Program-made: the position numbers and the translations under genes
Shown: positions 1 to 8,130 of the stretch, one piece after another
Layout of the letters: the number at the start of each line of letters is the position of its first letter
Numbering within the stretch: position 1 is the stretch's first letter
The notes under the pieces: generated by a model
Databases searched by the model: none
Told to the model about the DNA's origin: nothing
What the model saw: only the letters and a program-made list of their open reading frames with translations
NCBI RefSeq assembly: GCF_011299615.1
Contig: NZ_CP049861.1
Coordinates: forward strand, 1,984,001 to 2,048,000
From: Erysipelothrix sp. HDW6C
GTDB lineage: Bacteria > Bacillota_I > Bacilli_A > Erysipelotrichales > Erysipelotrichaceae
Length of the DNA stretch: 64,000 nt
Reading direction: 5' to 3'

Positions 1-237
1 AAAATCATGATAAACTGCACCACCACCAGAAACACGTCTTGCGACTTTAATGCCGCGTTCATCAATAAACCCTTGATTGATTTCTTCGGCAGTATTTTGG
101 TTTTTCCCAATAATTACTGACGGCTCATTTTGCCATAAAAAAAAGAAATCTTCATCGCATTCAATCGACTTCATTGCATATTCATCCAATGCTAAATTGA
201 AGTAAGGATTGGTCGATGGATTCTTTAAATATCTCAT
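1..237 (-). CDS. lplA: Lipoate-protein ligase A, N-terminal part (runs off window)
   Basis: The 79 visible residues match the start of LplA/LipL-type ligases, which attach lipoate to lipoyl domains of 2-oxoacid dehydrogenase and glycine cleavage H proteins. Family hallmarks seen are the N-terminal N-P-Y-F-N-L-A-x-D-E-Y segment, the W-Q-N-E-P-S-V-I-I-G-K-N-Q-N strand that lines the lipoyl-AMP pocket, and the R-R-V-S-G-G-G-A-V-Y-H-D loop, the best signature of the family. The start ATG at 237 gives the usual N-terminus, though only a weak GCGAGG ribosome binding site precedes it. The catalytic lysine and C-terminal domain lie outside the window, so free-lipoate ligase and transferase variants cannot be separated. 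Confidence 0.92.
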   Translation of the reverse strand, partial: MRYLKNPSTNPYFNLALDEYAMKSIECDEDFFFLWQNEPSVIIGKNQNTAEEINQGFIDERGIKVARRVSGGGAVYHDF

Positions 238-357
238 AAATAATGCCTCGCTCTCTATTCCCTTGCTCTATCATTCTATAGCCTCATAGTGTATAATTCA
301 ATAAAAGTAACCGAATTCATTTGTTATGTTTTTGACAACTATCAAGGAGAGTTTATT

Positions 358-768
358 ATGGATTTCACATTCGATTTTTCCCTCACTACCCCAGCACTTA
401 TTTTCCCCGCAATCTCGCTTTTAATGCTCGCATACACAAATCGGTTTGTCGTGCTTGCAGACCTTATTCGCGCTTTATACAATGACAATCAACAACATCC
501 AAAGCAACAAAATCTTGATCAGATTGCCAACCTTAAATATCGCATGGACGTGATTAAGAAGATGCAAATCTTTGGTGCTGCAAGTTTTATCGTTGCAGTT
601 ATCAGCATGCTTGTTGCAATGCTAAAAATACCATTTGCATCTGCAGCATTGTTTGCGATAGCCTTAGTCTTACTTGTGATATCCCTTGCCTGTCTCTTAC
701 GGGAACTTACTGTATCCATTGACGCACTTACTATTCAACTGGATGATATTAGCGACCAAAACAACTAA
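358..768 (+). CDS. DUF2721 family membrane protein
   Basis: A 136-residue protein with the DUF2721 pattern: L-T-T-P-A-L-I-F-P-A-I-S-L-L-M-L-A-Y-T-N-R-F near the N-terminus, a central polar stretch with Q-I-x-x-L-x-x-R, and two adjacent hydrophobic segments (about residues 74-95 and 97-117). The role of the family is unknown; it is an integral membrane protein. The start at 358 is chosen because AAGGAG lies 8 bases upstream; the frame is open further 5' to 289, but that part overlaps a TATAAT -10 element at 292-297. It stands alone, convergent with the next gene. Confidence 0.85.
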   Translation: MDFTFDFSLTTPALIFPAISLLMLAYTNRFVVLADLIRALYNDNQQHPKQQNLDQIANLKYRMDVIKKMQIFGAASFIVAVISMLVAMLKIPFASAALFAIALVLLVISLACLLRELTVSIDALTIQLDDISDQNN

Positions 769-790
769 AAGGAGCCTCAGCTCCTTTTTT
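767..790 (+). terminator. Rho-independent terminator between convergent genes
   Basis: Nine-base arms AAAAGGAGC and GCTCCTTTT with a four-base loop, followed by T residues on the plus strand. It overlaps the stop codon of the DUF2721 gene and abuts the stop of the minus-strand acetyltransferase, so it may serve both. Confidence 0.85.
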
Positions 791-1268
791 AGTCAAATAC
801 TTTAACTGCTACCAACTCATCCGAGCAAATTTCTCCTGTTTCTTCGAACCCAAAAGAAGCATACAGTTTTTGGGCGACACTGTTTTCGGGTTCATAGGAA
901 AGCCAACACGCTTTCGCCTCACCCACGGGTGCAGATTTTATGAATTCCAACACCGCTTCAATTCCTGCTCGGCCGTATCCTTTCCCTTGGCATTTGGCAT
1001 CAATCATATAACGCCACAAGCAATAATTTCCATCTGCAATGGCTGGATCATCAGCATCAATGCGATCATACCCTAACATGACAAAACCAACGGTGTCCTC
1101 GTTATGCTTGAGAGCGTACGGTAAAGCTATCTTATTTTGAATGATCGTTGTATAAGCCTCGATGATACTTTGTTCGTTTGTGGCAACAAAGTCTCTTTGG
1201 GATTCGCTCACTTGGAGATTGCACACCTTCCAAACATTGTCATCATTAATCGGTTCAATTGTTATCAT
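789..1268 (-). CDS. GNAT N-acetyltransferase, diamine/spermidine acetyltransferase-like
   Basis: A 159-residue single-domain GNAT protein. The acetyl-CoA loop is visible as Q-G-K-G-Y-G-R-A-G after the strand W-R-Y-M-I-D, and the C-terminal A-Q-K-L-Y-A-S-F-G-F-E-E-T-G-E-I segment is typical of the fold. The order N-D-D-N-x-x-x-V-x-x-L-x-V-x-x-x-Q and W-R-x-M-I-D resembles BltD/PaiA-like polyamine acetyltransferases, so polyamines are plausible acceptors, but the substrate is inferred. The ATG at 1268 has GGAGG seven bases upstream; a TTG at 1274 is too close to that site. Confidence 0.8.
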   Translation of the reverse strand: MITIEPINDDNVWKVCNLQVSESQRDFVATNEQSIIEAYTTIIQNKIALPYALKHNEDTVGFVMLGYDRIDADDPAIADGNYCLWRYMIDAKCQGKGYGRAGIEAVLEFIKSAPVGEAKACWLSYEPENSVAQKLYASFGFEETGEICSDELVAVKVFD

Positions 1269-1317
1269 ATTCAAACCTCCATGGATTAATTATAACAAAA
1301 CATGAATACTATCACTA

Positions 1318-1351
1318 GAAAAAAACACCGTCGTTATTTGTACGGCGGTGT
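1318..1351 (-). terminator. Terminator of the ABC transporter operon
   Basis: On the minus strand ACACCGCCGT pairs with AACGACGGTGT-type sequence around a short loop (one G-T pair) and runs into seven T residues. It lies 17 bases past the permease stop. Confidence 0.85.
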
Positions 1352-1367
1352 CTTTCATTTCGCTCTT

Positions 1368-2915
1368 TTAATATTCTGTACCATTCATCATTGGTGAACA
1401 CATCTTGAATACAATCAGTGCAACAACAACAGCAAGACAACTCCCAAGAATGCTTCCGGCATAAATAAGTACTGTAAGATCAACACCTGCCAGGTATGCA
1501 AGCCACACACCCAAAGCAGCAGGTGCAATCATAGCCATAATAGACGCCATGCGCACTGCTGACTCAATCATCATTGTTGTGCGAGTCTTCAACATACGTA
1601 TCGCTAAGACATTACTTGCGTACACGCACATGACAACGGCAAACACCACAATAAGAGCAATACCCATTTGGATAAGTGGAACACTCAGATAGATTGCCGG
1701 AACAACGACTGCAATTGTCGCCATTATCAGTGTCTTCAACATAGGTAATGCGATTGATGCCATCAGTTTCTTTAAGGGTTTTTCCGGTATCAGGTAAGTA
1801 TATGGACTCTTGAAGTCCGTTTTGATACTTTCGGAGCTCACAATAAACGAGAGATACATCACAAGCATTCCCATAATTAGAATAAACGGTGCACCACTGA
1901 ACATCATGACCCCTACCATTGAAGCAATTCCAGCGAACTCATTCATCGATATAATGGAACGCGTTTTCTTCGCAACGAGCAAATTCTTTGAGAACAGTGC
2001 CTGCGCACCTTCTGCAAACGATACTTTTGACTCGTGAACCTTTTGATTCACGGACTCCGTATTCCCTGCCATTGCAGCACGGTAGTATTTCGTAAATTCT
2101 TCAGCATCAATAATTGCTTGTTCATAGAAGTACCCTTTTGTATTAATTACAATGAGAGCCAACCCAATACAACATGCAACAAGACCTGCATAGATTGCTA
2201 CGGAGAGCCATGTGTTTCCGACAACATAAGCACTCAGTGCCCAACGGCTCCAACCAAAGATTGGAATCCAATCGAACATGTCACCGATAAAGAAATTCAT
2301 GAATCCTGCACGTAAATCCCATCCGGACTGATAAATTGACCACACCATCATACCTGCAAGCACCAATAATAATATAGCTAGGATACCGATTTGCGCTTTT
2401 GAAGTGCGTTTGGTGATCAGCTTCTTCAAGTAAAAGAAATCAATCATCACCGTTACAAAATACATGACAATGGACACACTCAATGTTGCGAGTACGAATA
2501 ACACGGGTGGGATTTGATACATGGACGCCATGGCAATGGTTGTGAAAAACGATGTTACCATCCCCATCATAATCGCGGGAAGAATATCTTCTAAAATAAG
2601 ATATGTGAGAATCTGGCGATTCGAAAATGGACCAATAAACATGTAGTAAGAATCCTCTACAAAAAAGAGACTCATTTTTTTCTGAACCAACATAATCACA
2701 ACAAAGATAAGCATAATCATGGCGTTTGTAATGGTATAGATCATCATCGCATCGCGATCCATGATATCACTTCCGGTTACTGTGAACATTTTTGAGAGTG
2801 ACCAAATGTATCCTGCCACAACAACAAGTGTTAAGATTGCGGATAACGGTTTGCTTAGAATTGAACGAATTTTCGCCTTCTTCTTAACAAACGAGAGACT
2901 AAAGAGTGCTTTCAT
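1368..2915 (-). CDS. ABC-2-type exporter membrane subunit
   Basis: About 515 residues with roughly twelve hydrophobic segments and almost no soluble domain, except a loop near residues 280-310. The pattern fits the putative ABC exporter family (large ABC-2-like permeases). Its start overlaps the 3' end of the ATPase gene just upstream, showing translational coupling and a shared complex. The ATG at 2915 is preferred, with AGGTG six bases upstream; a GTG at 2924 would lie inside that site. The transported substrate is unknown; the neighbouring Agr-type two-component system suggests a peptide or antimicrobial, which is inference. Confidence 0.8.
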   Translation of the reverse strand: MKALFSLSFVKKKAKIRSILSKPLSAILTLVVVAGYIWSLSKMFTVTGSDIMDRDAMMIYTITNAMIMLIFVVIMLVQKKMSLFFVEDSYYMFIGPFSNRQILTYLILEDILPAIMMGMVTSFFTTIAMASMYQIPPVLFVLATLSVSIVMYFVTVMIDFFYLKKLITKRTSKAQIGILAILLLVLAGMMVWSIYQSGWDLRAGFMNFFIGDMFDWIPIFGWSRWALSAYVVGNTWLSVAIYAGLVACCIGLALIVINTKGYFYEQAIIDAEEFTKYYRAAMAGNTESVNQKVHESKVSFAEGAQALFSKNLLVAKKTRSIISMNEFAGIASMVGVMMFSGAPFILIMGMLVMYLSFIVSSESIKTDFKSPYTYLIPEKPLKKLMASIALPMLKTLIMATIAVVVPAIYLSVPLIQMGIALIVVFAVVMCVYASNVLAIRMLKTRTTMMIESAVRMASIMAMIAPAALGVWLAYLAGVDLTVLIYAGSILGSCLAVVVALIVFKMCSPMMNGTEY

Positions 2916-3603
2916 TTTGATCACCTATTTCAAAGTAGATATCTTTTAATGAACGACCGTCAAGTTCAGCACGGGCGATTTCTTTTACTACGACACCCCG
3001 TTGCATAATGTATGCACGGTCCCACACTTCATTAACCATATCAATAATGTGGGTACTCATGAGGATGCTGACATTCTCTTTTTTAAGCGCAACAAGAATT
3101 TGTAGCGTTTCTTCAATGCTCTTTGGATCAAGCCCCATCATTGGTTCATCAACAAGCAACGCTTGGGGTTCAAGCATTAAAGCAAGTACCATTGATAGTT
3201 TCTGACGCATCCCTTTTGAGAGTTCGCGTGCGACTGTTTTTCGTTTCTCTTGCAAGTGGAAAATGTCTAAGTACTTGTTGGAAACAATTTCATAATCATC
3301 CAAACGGTAGGATTTACCAATAAATTCAATATGTTCATCAATGGTGAGCAAATCATAGAGAATGGGTGTTTCTGGTATATACCCAAACGCCTTCTTTGCT
3401 TCGACTGACTTATTGTCGTAGCCACAAATTTCAATATTCCCTTGAAATTCCAACAAACCGATAATGCTTTTAATCGTTGTTGATTTCCCAGCACCATTTT
3501 CCCCTAAAAGTACGGTTAACTCGCCTGGTCTTGCTGTCAAAGAGACATTATTCGCTCCAACAACCTTACCATAATCTTTAACTAAGTTTTTTACTTCAAT
3601 CAT
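2899..3603 (-). CDS. ABC transporter ATP-binding protein
   Basis: A 234-residue ATPase with Walker A G-E-N-G-A-G-K-S-T (about residues 35-43), the signature L-S-K-G-M-R-Q-K-L-S, Walker B L-L-V-D-E-P-M-M-G-L-D and a switch histidine in S-T-H. The L-S-K-G-M-R-Q signature is typical of the drug/antibiotic export group that pairs with ABC-2 permeases. The ATG at 3603 has GAAGGAG at a normal distance. It is the first gene of a two-gene unit with the permease and powers export from the cytoplasmic side. Confidence 0.9.
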   Translation of the reverse strand: MIEVKNLVKDYGKVVGANNVSLTARPGELTVLLGENGAGKSTTIKSIIGLLEFQGNIEICGYDNKSVEAKKAFGYIPETPILYDLLTIDEHIEFIGKSYRLDDYEIVSNKYLDIFHLQEKRKTVARELSKGMRQKLSMVLALMLEPQALLVDEPMMGLDPKSIEETLQILVALKKENVSILMSTHIIDMVNEVWDRAYIMQRGVVVKEIARAELDGRSLKDIYFEIGDQNESTL

Positions 3604-3668
3604 GTGTTTCTCCTTCTCTTCGTATGCGATGAATCATCTACAGGTAATATGCACAGTATTTCACGGCG

Positions 3669-3770
3669 ATTCGTCAATCTCGTAACAGTGCGATAACGTC
3701 CTGTATAAATTATAGTCTTGTTTTCTCAATCATTTAAAAATATGAAGTCTAGTTGGAAAATTCGTCAATC
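3669..3770 (-). repeat. Two 11-bp direct repeats upstream of the ABC operon
   Basis: The plus-strand sequence ATTCGTCAATC occurs at 3669-3679 and again at 3760-3770, 91 bp apart. The copies flank the likely promoter (3709-3738). They could be regulator sites for the LytTR response regulator encoded next door, but the spacing is unlike a usual LytTR pair. Confidence 0.45.
3709..3738 (-). promoter_or_regulatory. Likely promoter of the ABC transporter operon
   Basis: On the minus strand TTTAAA and TATAAT are separated by 18 bp. Transcription would start about 100 bases before the ATPase start, leaving an untranslated leader that contains one copy of the 11-bp repeat. Confidence 0.5.
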
Positions 3771-3852
3771 GACTACATTTTTTTATCATTACCATAAGTA
3801 AACTTGAATATAATCATAGCTCCTGTATGCATTCATAGTATCGGAATGGGTA

Positions 3853-3886
3853 CAAAAAAGTGGTTGTGCTTCCCAAACAACCACTT
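3853..3886 (-). terminator. Terminator of the two-component operon
   Basis: Ten-base perfect arms AAGTGGTTGT and ACAACCACTT with a nine-base loop run into T residues on the minus strand, just past the response-regulator stop. Confidence 0.9.
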
Positions 3887-3893
3887 CTTAAGC

Positions 3894-4628
3894 CTAAATG
3901 GCCTCTTTAAGTATTTTTTTTGCTGAACGTGAAATGGAACACTCACTGCCATCCTTGAATACAATGCGATTCTCACTGTAATAGATACTCTTGATCATGT
4001 GTTTATTAATCAGGTATGAACGGTGCACACGAATGAAGTTCTCAGGAAGTGATGCAGCGATATCACTCAAGCTACCAAAGAATTCAAAACTGTCATCCAA
4101 AGCCGTCAAGATGATGCGATGTTTCTTTACCGAGGTCTCAAAGTAAACCACAGTATCGAGATCAACATTCACAATTTCATCAAAGATTTTCGTTGTAAAG
4201 AATTTCGGTTCTCGTGATTGCGTGTGACTTATGCGCATTTGTACACTATCAATGCAGGCAGTGATACGGCTTTGCATGATACCTACATCATCCTTAACAA
4301 TGTAGTCCATTGCTTCAACGCGATGTTTAAATGTTTCAAAGGCCAACTCACCATGCGTCGTTACAAAAACAATAAACCCACGCGCATCTATCGTTCGAAT
4401 CTCTTTCGCTAAAGCAAATCCATTCCGTTCACCCTCTCCCAAATCAACATCAAGAAAGTACAGACATTGGTCACTGTGAGTGACCATATCCACTAAAACT
4501 TCAGAGGGTTTATCAGTGGCTAAGACAACACGCATATCATACCCCTGCATCAGAATATGATTGGAAACCGTTTCGCTAATAAAGTTGCGAATTTCGTGAT
4601 TGTCTTCGCAAATATAAATTCTTAACAT
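3894..4628 (-). CDS. LytTR-family response regulator (AgrA-like)
   Basis: A 244-residue regulator with a receiver domain (residues 1-120; acidic pair E-D at 8-9, phospho-acceptor Asp60 in Y-F-L-D-V-D-L, conserved T-T and K) and a C-terminal LytTR DNA-binding domain (about 140-243), with the typical F-I-R-V-H-R-S-Y-L-I-N segment. AgrA-like proteins bind pairs of 9-bp repeats to switch on quorum-sensing or peptide-related genes. The gene overlaps the kinase gene upstream by 7 bases, so the two are coupled. The natural target may be the adjacent ABC exporter. No AgrD/AgrB peptide genes are seen nearby. Confidence 0.9.
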   Translation of the reverse strand: MLRIYICEDNHEIRNFISETVSNHILMQGYDMRVVLATDKPSEVLVDMVTHSDQCLYFLDVDLGEGERNGFALAKEIRTIDARGFIVFVTTHGELAFETFKHRVEAMDYIVKDDVGIMQSRITACIDSVQMRISHTQSREPKFFTTKIFDEIVNVDLDTVVYFETSVKKHRIILTALDDSFEFFGSLSDIAASLPENFIRVHRSYLINKHMIKSIYYSENRIVFKDGSECSISRSAKKILKEAI

Positions 4629-6403
4629 GGACTGTTTCCTCCTATTCTAATGGTTTGCATGAAACGATTCTCACGAATTTGTGTCCGTGTCATGATATTG
4701 TCATACTTATTGATAATGTGACGGTAACTGCTCAATCCTTCACCCCGTTCCTGTCCTTTGGTTGAGAAACGATTCTTAAAACATTGTTGGATGGAAACGT
4801 CATCGCCACACTCGTTCTCGACTAAGAACGTTACTTTATCATTTTCCTTATAGACAATAAATTTGATGATTTTTGCATCTTCGCACTCAATCGCATTATC
4901 CAAAAGAATTCCCAGACAGCGCAGTGCATCTTTAATTTCAAAGCGAATATTTCGAATGGGTTCGTTAACTTCAATAATGAATTGTTTTCCCGCTACCCGG
5001 GCTTGATGTGCTTTTCCTAACACCAATCCTTGCAACTCAACAATTCTAAGATTATGAAATGCGTACGTATTTCTAAGATCATCTTGGAATGGCGCCATTG
5101 CATTTGAAAATTCGTGCGCGAAAAAAGTCTGAATTGCAGTTACTTCCCCTGTTTCAACTTGCATATTCAAATCACGAAGTGCTGCCAGTGTTGCATCACG
5201 TTCGCGGTGTAACTTCTCACTGACATTAGCCAACATTTGCAGGTATAGCGTTTGTTCTTCATAAAGTGCACCCACATGATTGCTACGGCGACGGTGCATC
5301 ATACCAGTTACACGGAGTGATATCGCCATTAAAATGCTTAGAATAATAATCATGAATAAATTGAGATAACTGTTTTGCCAGAATGTTGTCATCAACAACA
5401 CGATGCCAAAAACGAATAAAGCACCAACAATTAACATTTTCCAATAGGCAATCGGGCGATCATGGATGCCCTCATTCTCATTCATGTCTTGTTCGGATGG
5501 TGTTGATGATGTAGTCATGTACGCAATAACGTCAGTAATATATTGTTGCGTCTCATCGGTATTATTGAGAATTCCAGGCATTGCAATTCCCAACATCATA
5601 TTTTGTAGATCGTGGCGCATGTGACGCATATCTGTTTGCAGTTGTTCAAGATGCTCAATCGATTTCTTCACCGTCAGCAGACGACTCACACCATCGGTTA
5701 GTTTGCTGCGACTTTGCTCATATGATCCCAGTGCATAGATAAAGAGATATACATTGAAAGTCGTCAAACACGCAACGGTAAATATGACCAAATCCTGAGA
5801 TGTATTGTTGGGATTAAAGCCAAACTCAAAGCGTACAATATCTTTGATTAGATACACGGCAACAAGGACGGACCATTTCAACCAACGCTTCGCAGTAACA
5901 TCATGAAAGGCTTCTGAAAAGTGCAACATTCGTAACAGTTTCGAGAAACAAAGGCCCACAAACGCCACGATAACATAGATGATTTTCAGGGTTTCTTCTG
6001 TAATCATTTGATCCGGAAGTTGAAGTACAACCGCTACAGATGCCAACGTAAAGACATTCATTGAAAAATACAAACCCAACACCACAGCAATCCACGCTGT
6101 GACAAGATCCTTTTTGTAGTTTCGAACAATAATCCACGTAAAGATAACCGTTTGCACAATATAGGTAACATACTCGGTCCCAAAGACAACAAGTGGATTG
6201 GAATAGGCTTCTGCATTGTAAATAATTATAATATTCATCACAAACTGAATGAGGACAAAATAGACAAAATAACGGACCATCGCCCATGTGAATGGAATCC
6301 CTAAAACTGCACGGGCAACCCATTGCCAAGCCGCACAAAAAAGAACCGAAATCGGCACTACATGTTGTAATAAGTATACAAAAATTTCCAGAAAATCTGC
6401 CAT
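4622..6403 (-). CDS. Agr-type sensor histidine kinase with two DHp-like regions
   Basis: About 593 residues. Residues 1-230 hold six or seven membrane segments. A helical region follows with R-H-D-L-Q-N at 263-268, the usual H-box of AgrC/HPK10 kinases. Unusually, another pair of membrane segments (about 321-341 and 346-365) comes next, then a second helical region where the H-box position reads R-E-R-D (about 400-403) without a histidine, then a GHKL ATPase domain with N-box G-I-L-L-D-N-A-I-E (498-506) and G-box G-E-G-L-S-S (554-559). It probably phosphorylates the LytTR regulator downstream. The ATG at 6403 has AGGGTGG five bases upstream. Family typical length is near 430, so this protein is long. 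Confidence 0.85.
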   Translation of the reverse strand: MADFLEIFVYLLQHVVPISVLFCAAWQWVARAVLGIPFTWAMVRYFVYFVLIQFVMNIIIIYNAEAYSNPLVVFGTEYVTYIVQTVIFTWIIVRNYKKDLVTAWIAVVLGLYFSMNVFTLASVAVVLQLPDQMITEETLKIIYVIVAFVGLCFSKLLRMLHFSEAFHDVTAKRWLKWSVLVAVYLIKDIVRFEFGFNPNNTSQDLVIFTVACLTTFNVYLFIYALGSYEQSRSKLTDGVSRLLTVKKSIEHLEQLQTDMRHMRHDLQNMMLGIAMPGILNNTDETQQYITDVIAYMTTSSTPSEQDMNENEGIHDRPIAYWKMLIVGALFVFGIVLLMTTFWQNSYLNLFMIIILSILMAISLRVTGMMHRRRSNHVGALYEEQTLYLQMLANVSEKLHRERDATLAALRDLNMQVETGEVTAIQTFFAHEFSNAMAPFQDDLRNTYAFHNLRIVELQGLVLGKAHQARVAGKQFIIEVNEPIRNIRFEIKDALRCLGILLDNAIECEDAKIIKFIVYKENDKVTFLVENECGDDVSIQQCFKNRFSTKGQERGEGLSSYRHIINKYDNIMTRTQIRENRFMQTIRIGGNSPC

Positions 6404-6427
6404 GATTACCACCCTAATACTGAGATA

Positions 6428-6456
6428 ATTTTAATGCAATTCACAAAATAATACAA
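6428..6456 (-). promoter_or_regulatory. Promoter of the two-component operon
   Basis: TTGTAT and TAAAAT on the minus strand with a 17-bp spacer, about 25 bases before the kinase ATG. Confidence 0.6.
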
Positions 6457-6461
6457 ATTAA

Positions 6462-6483
6462 TAAAAAAACCTCCGAAGAGGTC
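6462..6483 (-). terminator. Short terminator after small acidic-protein gene
   Basis: Minus strand: ACCTC, loop TTCG, GAGGT, then seven T residues. It touches the stop codon of the preceding gene. Confidence 0.85.
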
Positions 6484-6836
6484 TAATGCATTAAGCGTTC
6501 ATTATCATTTGTAAAGTCAATAAATTCTTTGATTGTTGCGAAAACTAATTGAATTTGGTTTGGATCCATGGTTGTGACATCCCCTTGTAGGAAATACTCA
6601 ACAATCGGGAGCACATCTTCTTCGTCCATTGAATCCTTAAAAGCGGTAACAAATCCAATTATCTTATCGGAGAGACGAACGTCATGAATGTTATCTTTAA
6701 TTTCGCGCGTTACTTCTTCGAAACTGTCTTCAAGTTCGAAAAGGCTAATCGGACGGAATGGCGGAATAACAATTTGAATTGACGCATCGGCTGCACTTCT
6801 ATTGACAATGATAACTTGCGATACTTCATTTTCCAT
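6483..6836 (-). CDS. Hypothetical small acidic protein
   Basis: About 117 residues from the ATG at 6836 (AAAGGA 11 bases upstream); the frame extends further 5' but without a better site. No membrane segment, signal peptide or recognised domain. The N-terminal half has alternating hydrophobic residues (V-I-I-V-N, I-Q-I-V-I-P-P), suggesting beta strands; the C-terminal half is helical and acidic. It is a single-gene unit, divergent from the peptidase gene and closed by its own terminator. Function unknown. Confidence 0.6.
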   Translation of the reverse strand: MENEVSQVIIVNRSAADASIQIVIPPFRPISLFELEDSFEEVTREIKDNIHDVRLSDKIIGFVTAFKDSMDEEDVLPIVEYFLQGDVTTMDPNQIQLVFATIKEFIDFTNDNERLMH

Positions 6837-6884
6837 CGATAACACATCCTTTCTCACCCCTAGTGTAGCATAAGTACTCCTTGA

Positions 6885-6914
6885 TTGCATTTGCGATACC
6901 TAAAGGAATATAAT
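6885..6914 (+). promoter_or_regulatory. Promoter of the Xaa-Pro peptidase gene
   Basis: TTGCAT at 6885-6890 and TATAAT at 6909-6914 with an 18-bp spacer, 20 bases before the start codon. Confidence 0.65.
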
Positions 6915-6933
6915 AAGACAAAGGAGATTTGAT

Positions 6934-7971
6934 ATGACACGACTACAACAACTTCAAGAAACCATGACCCTCAATCAGCTCATTATTAGCGATGAAATGA
7001 TGGTCAAGTACTTTACAGGACACCACTTTCATGTCGGCGAAAGAATGCTTGCGCTTTTGGTCAAAAAGACGGGTACACCCCTTTTATTCTTAAACTCACT
7101 TTTTAGTGCACCCCATGATATTGAAACTGTCTGCTTCACGGACAGTGATGATGCTGTGCAAATCATCATGGATCATCTTGACGCAGGGACATTGGGAATC
7201 GATGGGAACTGGCCCGCGCGTTTTGTGATTCCATTCATCAAGCACTATGATATTGCGGATGCATCTTCGGAACTCGAACAGATCCGCCGCATTAAGGATG
7301 CTAACGAAATTGAAATAATGATTGCGGCATCCCACCACAATGACCGTATAATGGAAGAAATGAAAGCAATCATTCGAGTTGGTATGACTGAAAAAGAACT
7401 CGCAGCAATCGTATTGCAAAAGCAAAGCACGGCACCTTTGGAAGGACCGAGTTTTGAACCCATTGTTGTATTTAGCGAAAACATTGCTGATCCCCATGGC
7501 GTCCCTTCAGACCGTGTACTTAAAGAAGGTGATGCCGTCCTTATTGACATGGGTGGGTTCTACAAAGGATATGCTTCCGACATGACGCGTGTATTTTTCG
7601 TTGGATCCAATCCAGAAATTGAAAAAATCTATGACATAGTACGTCGCGCTAACGAAGCAGCCATCGCAGCTGTGAAACCTGATATCCCTTTATCTGATGT
7701 CGACAAGGCAGCGCGAGATGTTATCACAGATGCAGGATATGGACCCTACTTCGTCCATCGCACAGGGCACGGTATTGGAATTGAGACGCATGAGACCCTT
7801 GATGTGTCAGCTGCAAATGCCACATTAATTGAACCCGGAATGTGTTTCTCTATCGAACCTGGCATTTATATCCCTGGAGTTGGGGGCGTACGCATCGAAG
7901 ATTTGGTGAATGTCACGAATGGCGGCGTAAATGTCATGAACGCCTTTCCGAAGGAAATCCAACGTCTTTAA
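6934..7971 (+). CDS. pepQ: M24 family Xaa-Pro dipeptidase/aminopeptidase
   Basis: A 345-residue pita-bread metallopeptidase with a creatinase-like N-terminal domain (1-115) and an M24 catalytic domain (120-345). All five metal ligands are present: Asp205 (I-D-M-G-G), Asp216 (S-D-M-T-R), His279 (R-T-G-H-G-I-G), Glu308 (S-I-E-P-G) and Glu322 (R-I-E-D). Enzymes of this type remove N-terminal residues before proline from short peptides in the cytoplasm, recycling amino acids. Length and layout fit PepQ/YqhT; the dipeptidase versus aminopeptidase assignment is not certain. AAGGAG lies eight bases before the ATG. A terminator follows. Confidence 0.9.
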   Translation: MTRLQQLQETMTLNQLIISDEMMVKYFTGHHFHVGERMLALLVKKTGTPLLFLNSLFSAPHDIETVCFTDSDDAVQIIMDHLDAGTLGIDGNWPARFVIPFIKHYDIADASSELEQIRRIKDANEIEIMIAASHHNDRIMEEMKAIIRVGMTEKELAAIVLQKQSTAPLEGPSFEPIVVFSENIADPHGVPSDRVLKEGDAVLIDMGGFYKGYASDMTRVFFVGSNPEIEKIYDIVRRANEAAIAAVKPDIPLSDVDKAARDVITDAGYGPYFVHRTGHGIGIETHETLDVSAANATLIEPGMCFSIEPGIYIPGVGGVRIEDLVNVTNGGVNVMNAFPKEIQRL

Positions 7972-8082
7972 TCTTTGAAAAGCAACGAATTCACTGTCAA
8001 AAAGTTTACAGATTTTTAAATGCACGATATGATGTATATGCAGTCATAAGATTGTAATGCTTTACATCCCCTCAAAGCATTT

Positions 8083-8107
8083 AAGGCAGCCTCACGGCTG
8101 CCTTTTT
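8083..8107 (+). terminator. Terminator after peptidase gene
   Basis: GGCAGCC, loop TCAC, GGCTGCC and five T residues on the plus strand. Confidence 0.9.
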
Positions 8108-8130
8108 GATATTTCGATGCACTTTTTTAA

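Noticed and set aside
3789-3836. 15-residue ORF with Tyr and Trp residues upstream of the ABC exporter
   Set aside because: No ribosome binding site, no terminator pairing after it, and it lies upstream of the likely promoter; not comparable to the aromatic leaders.
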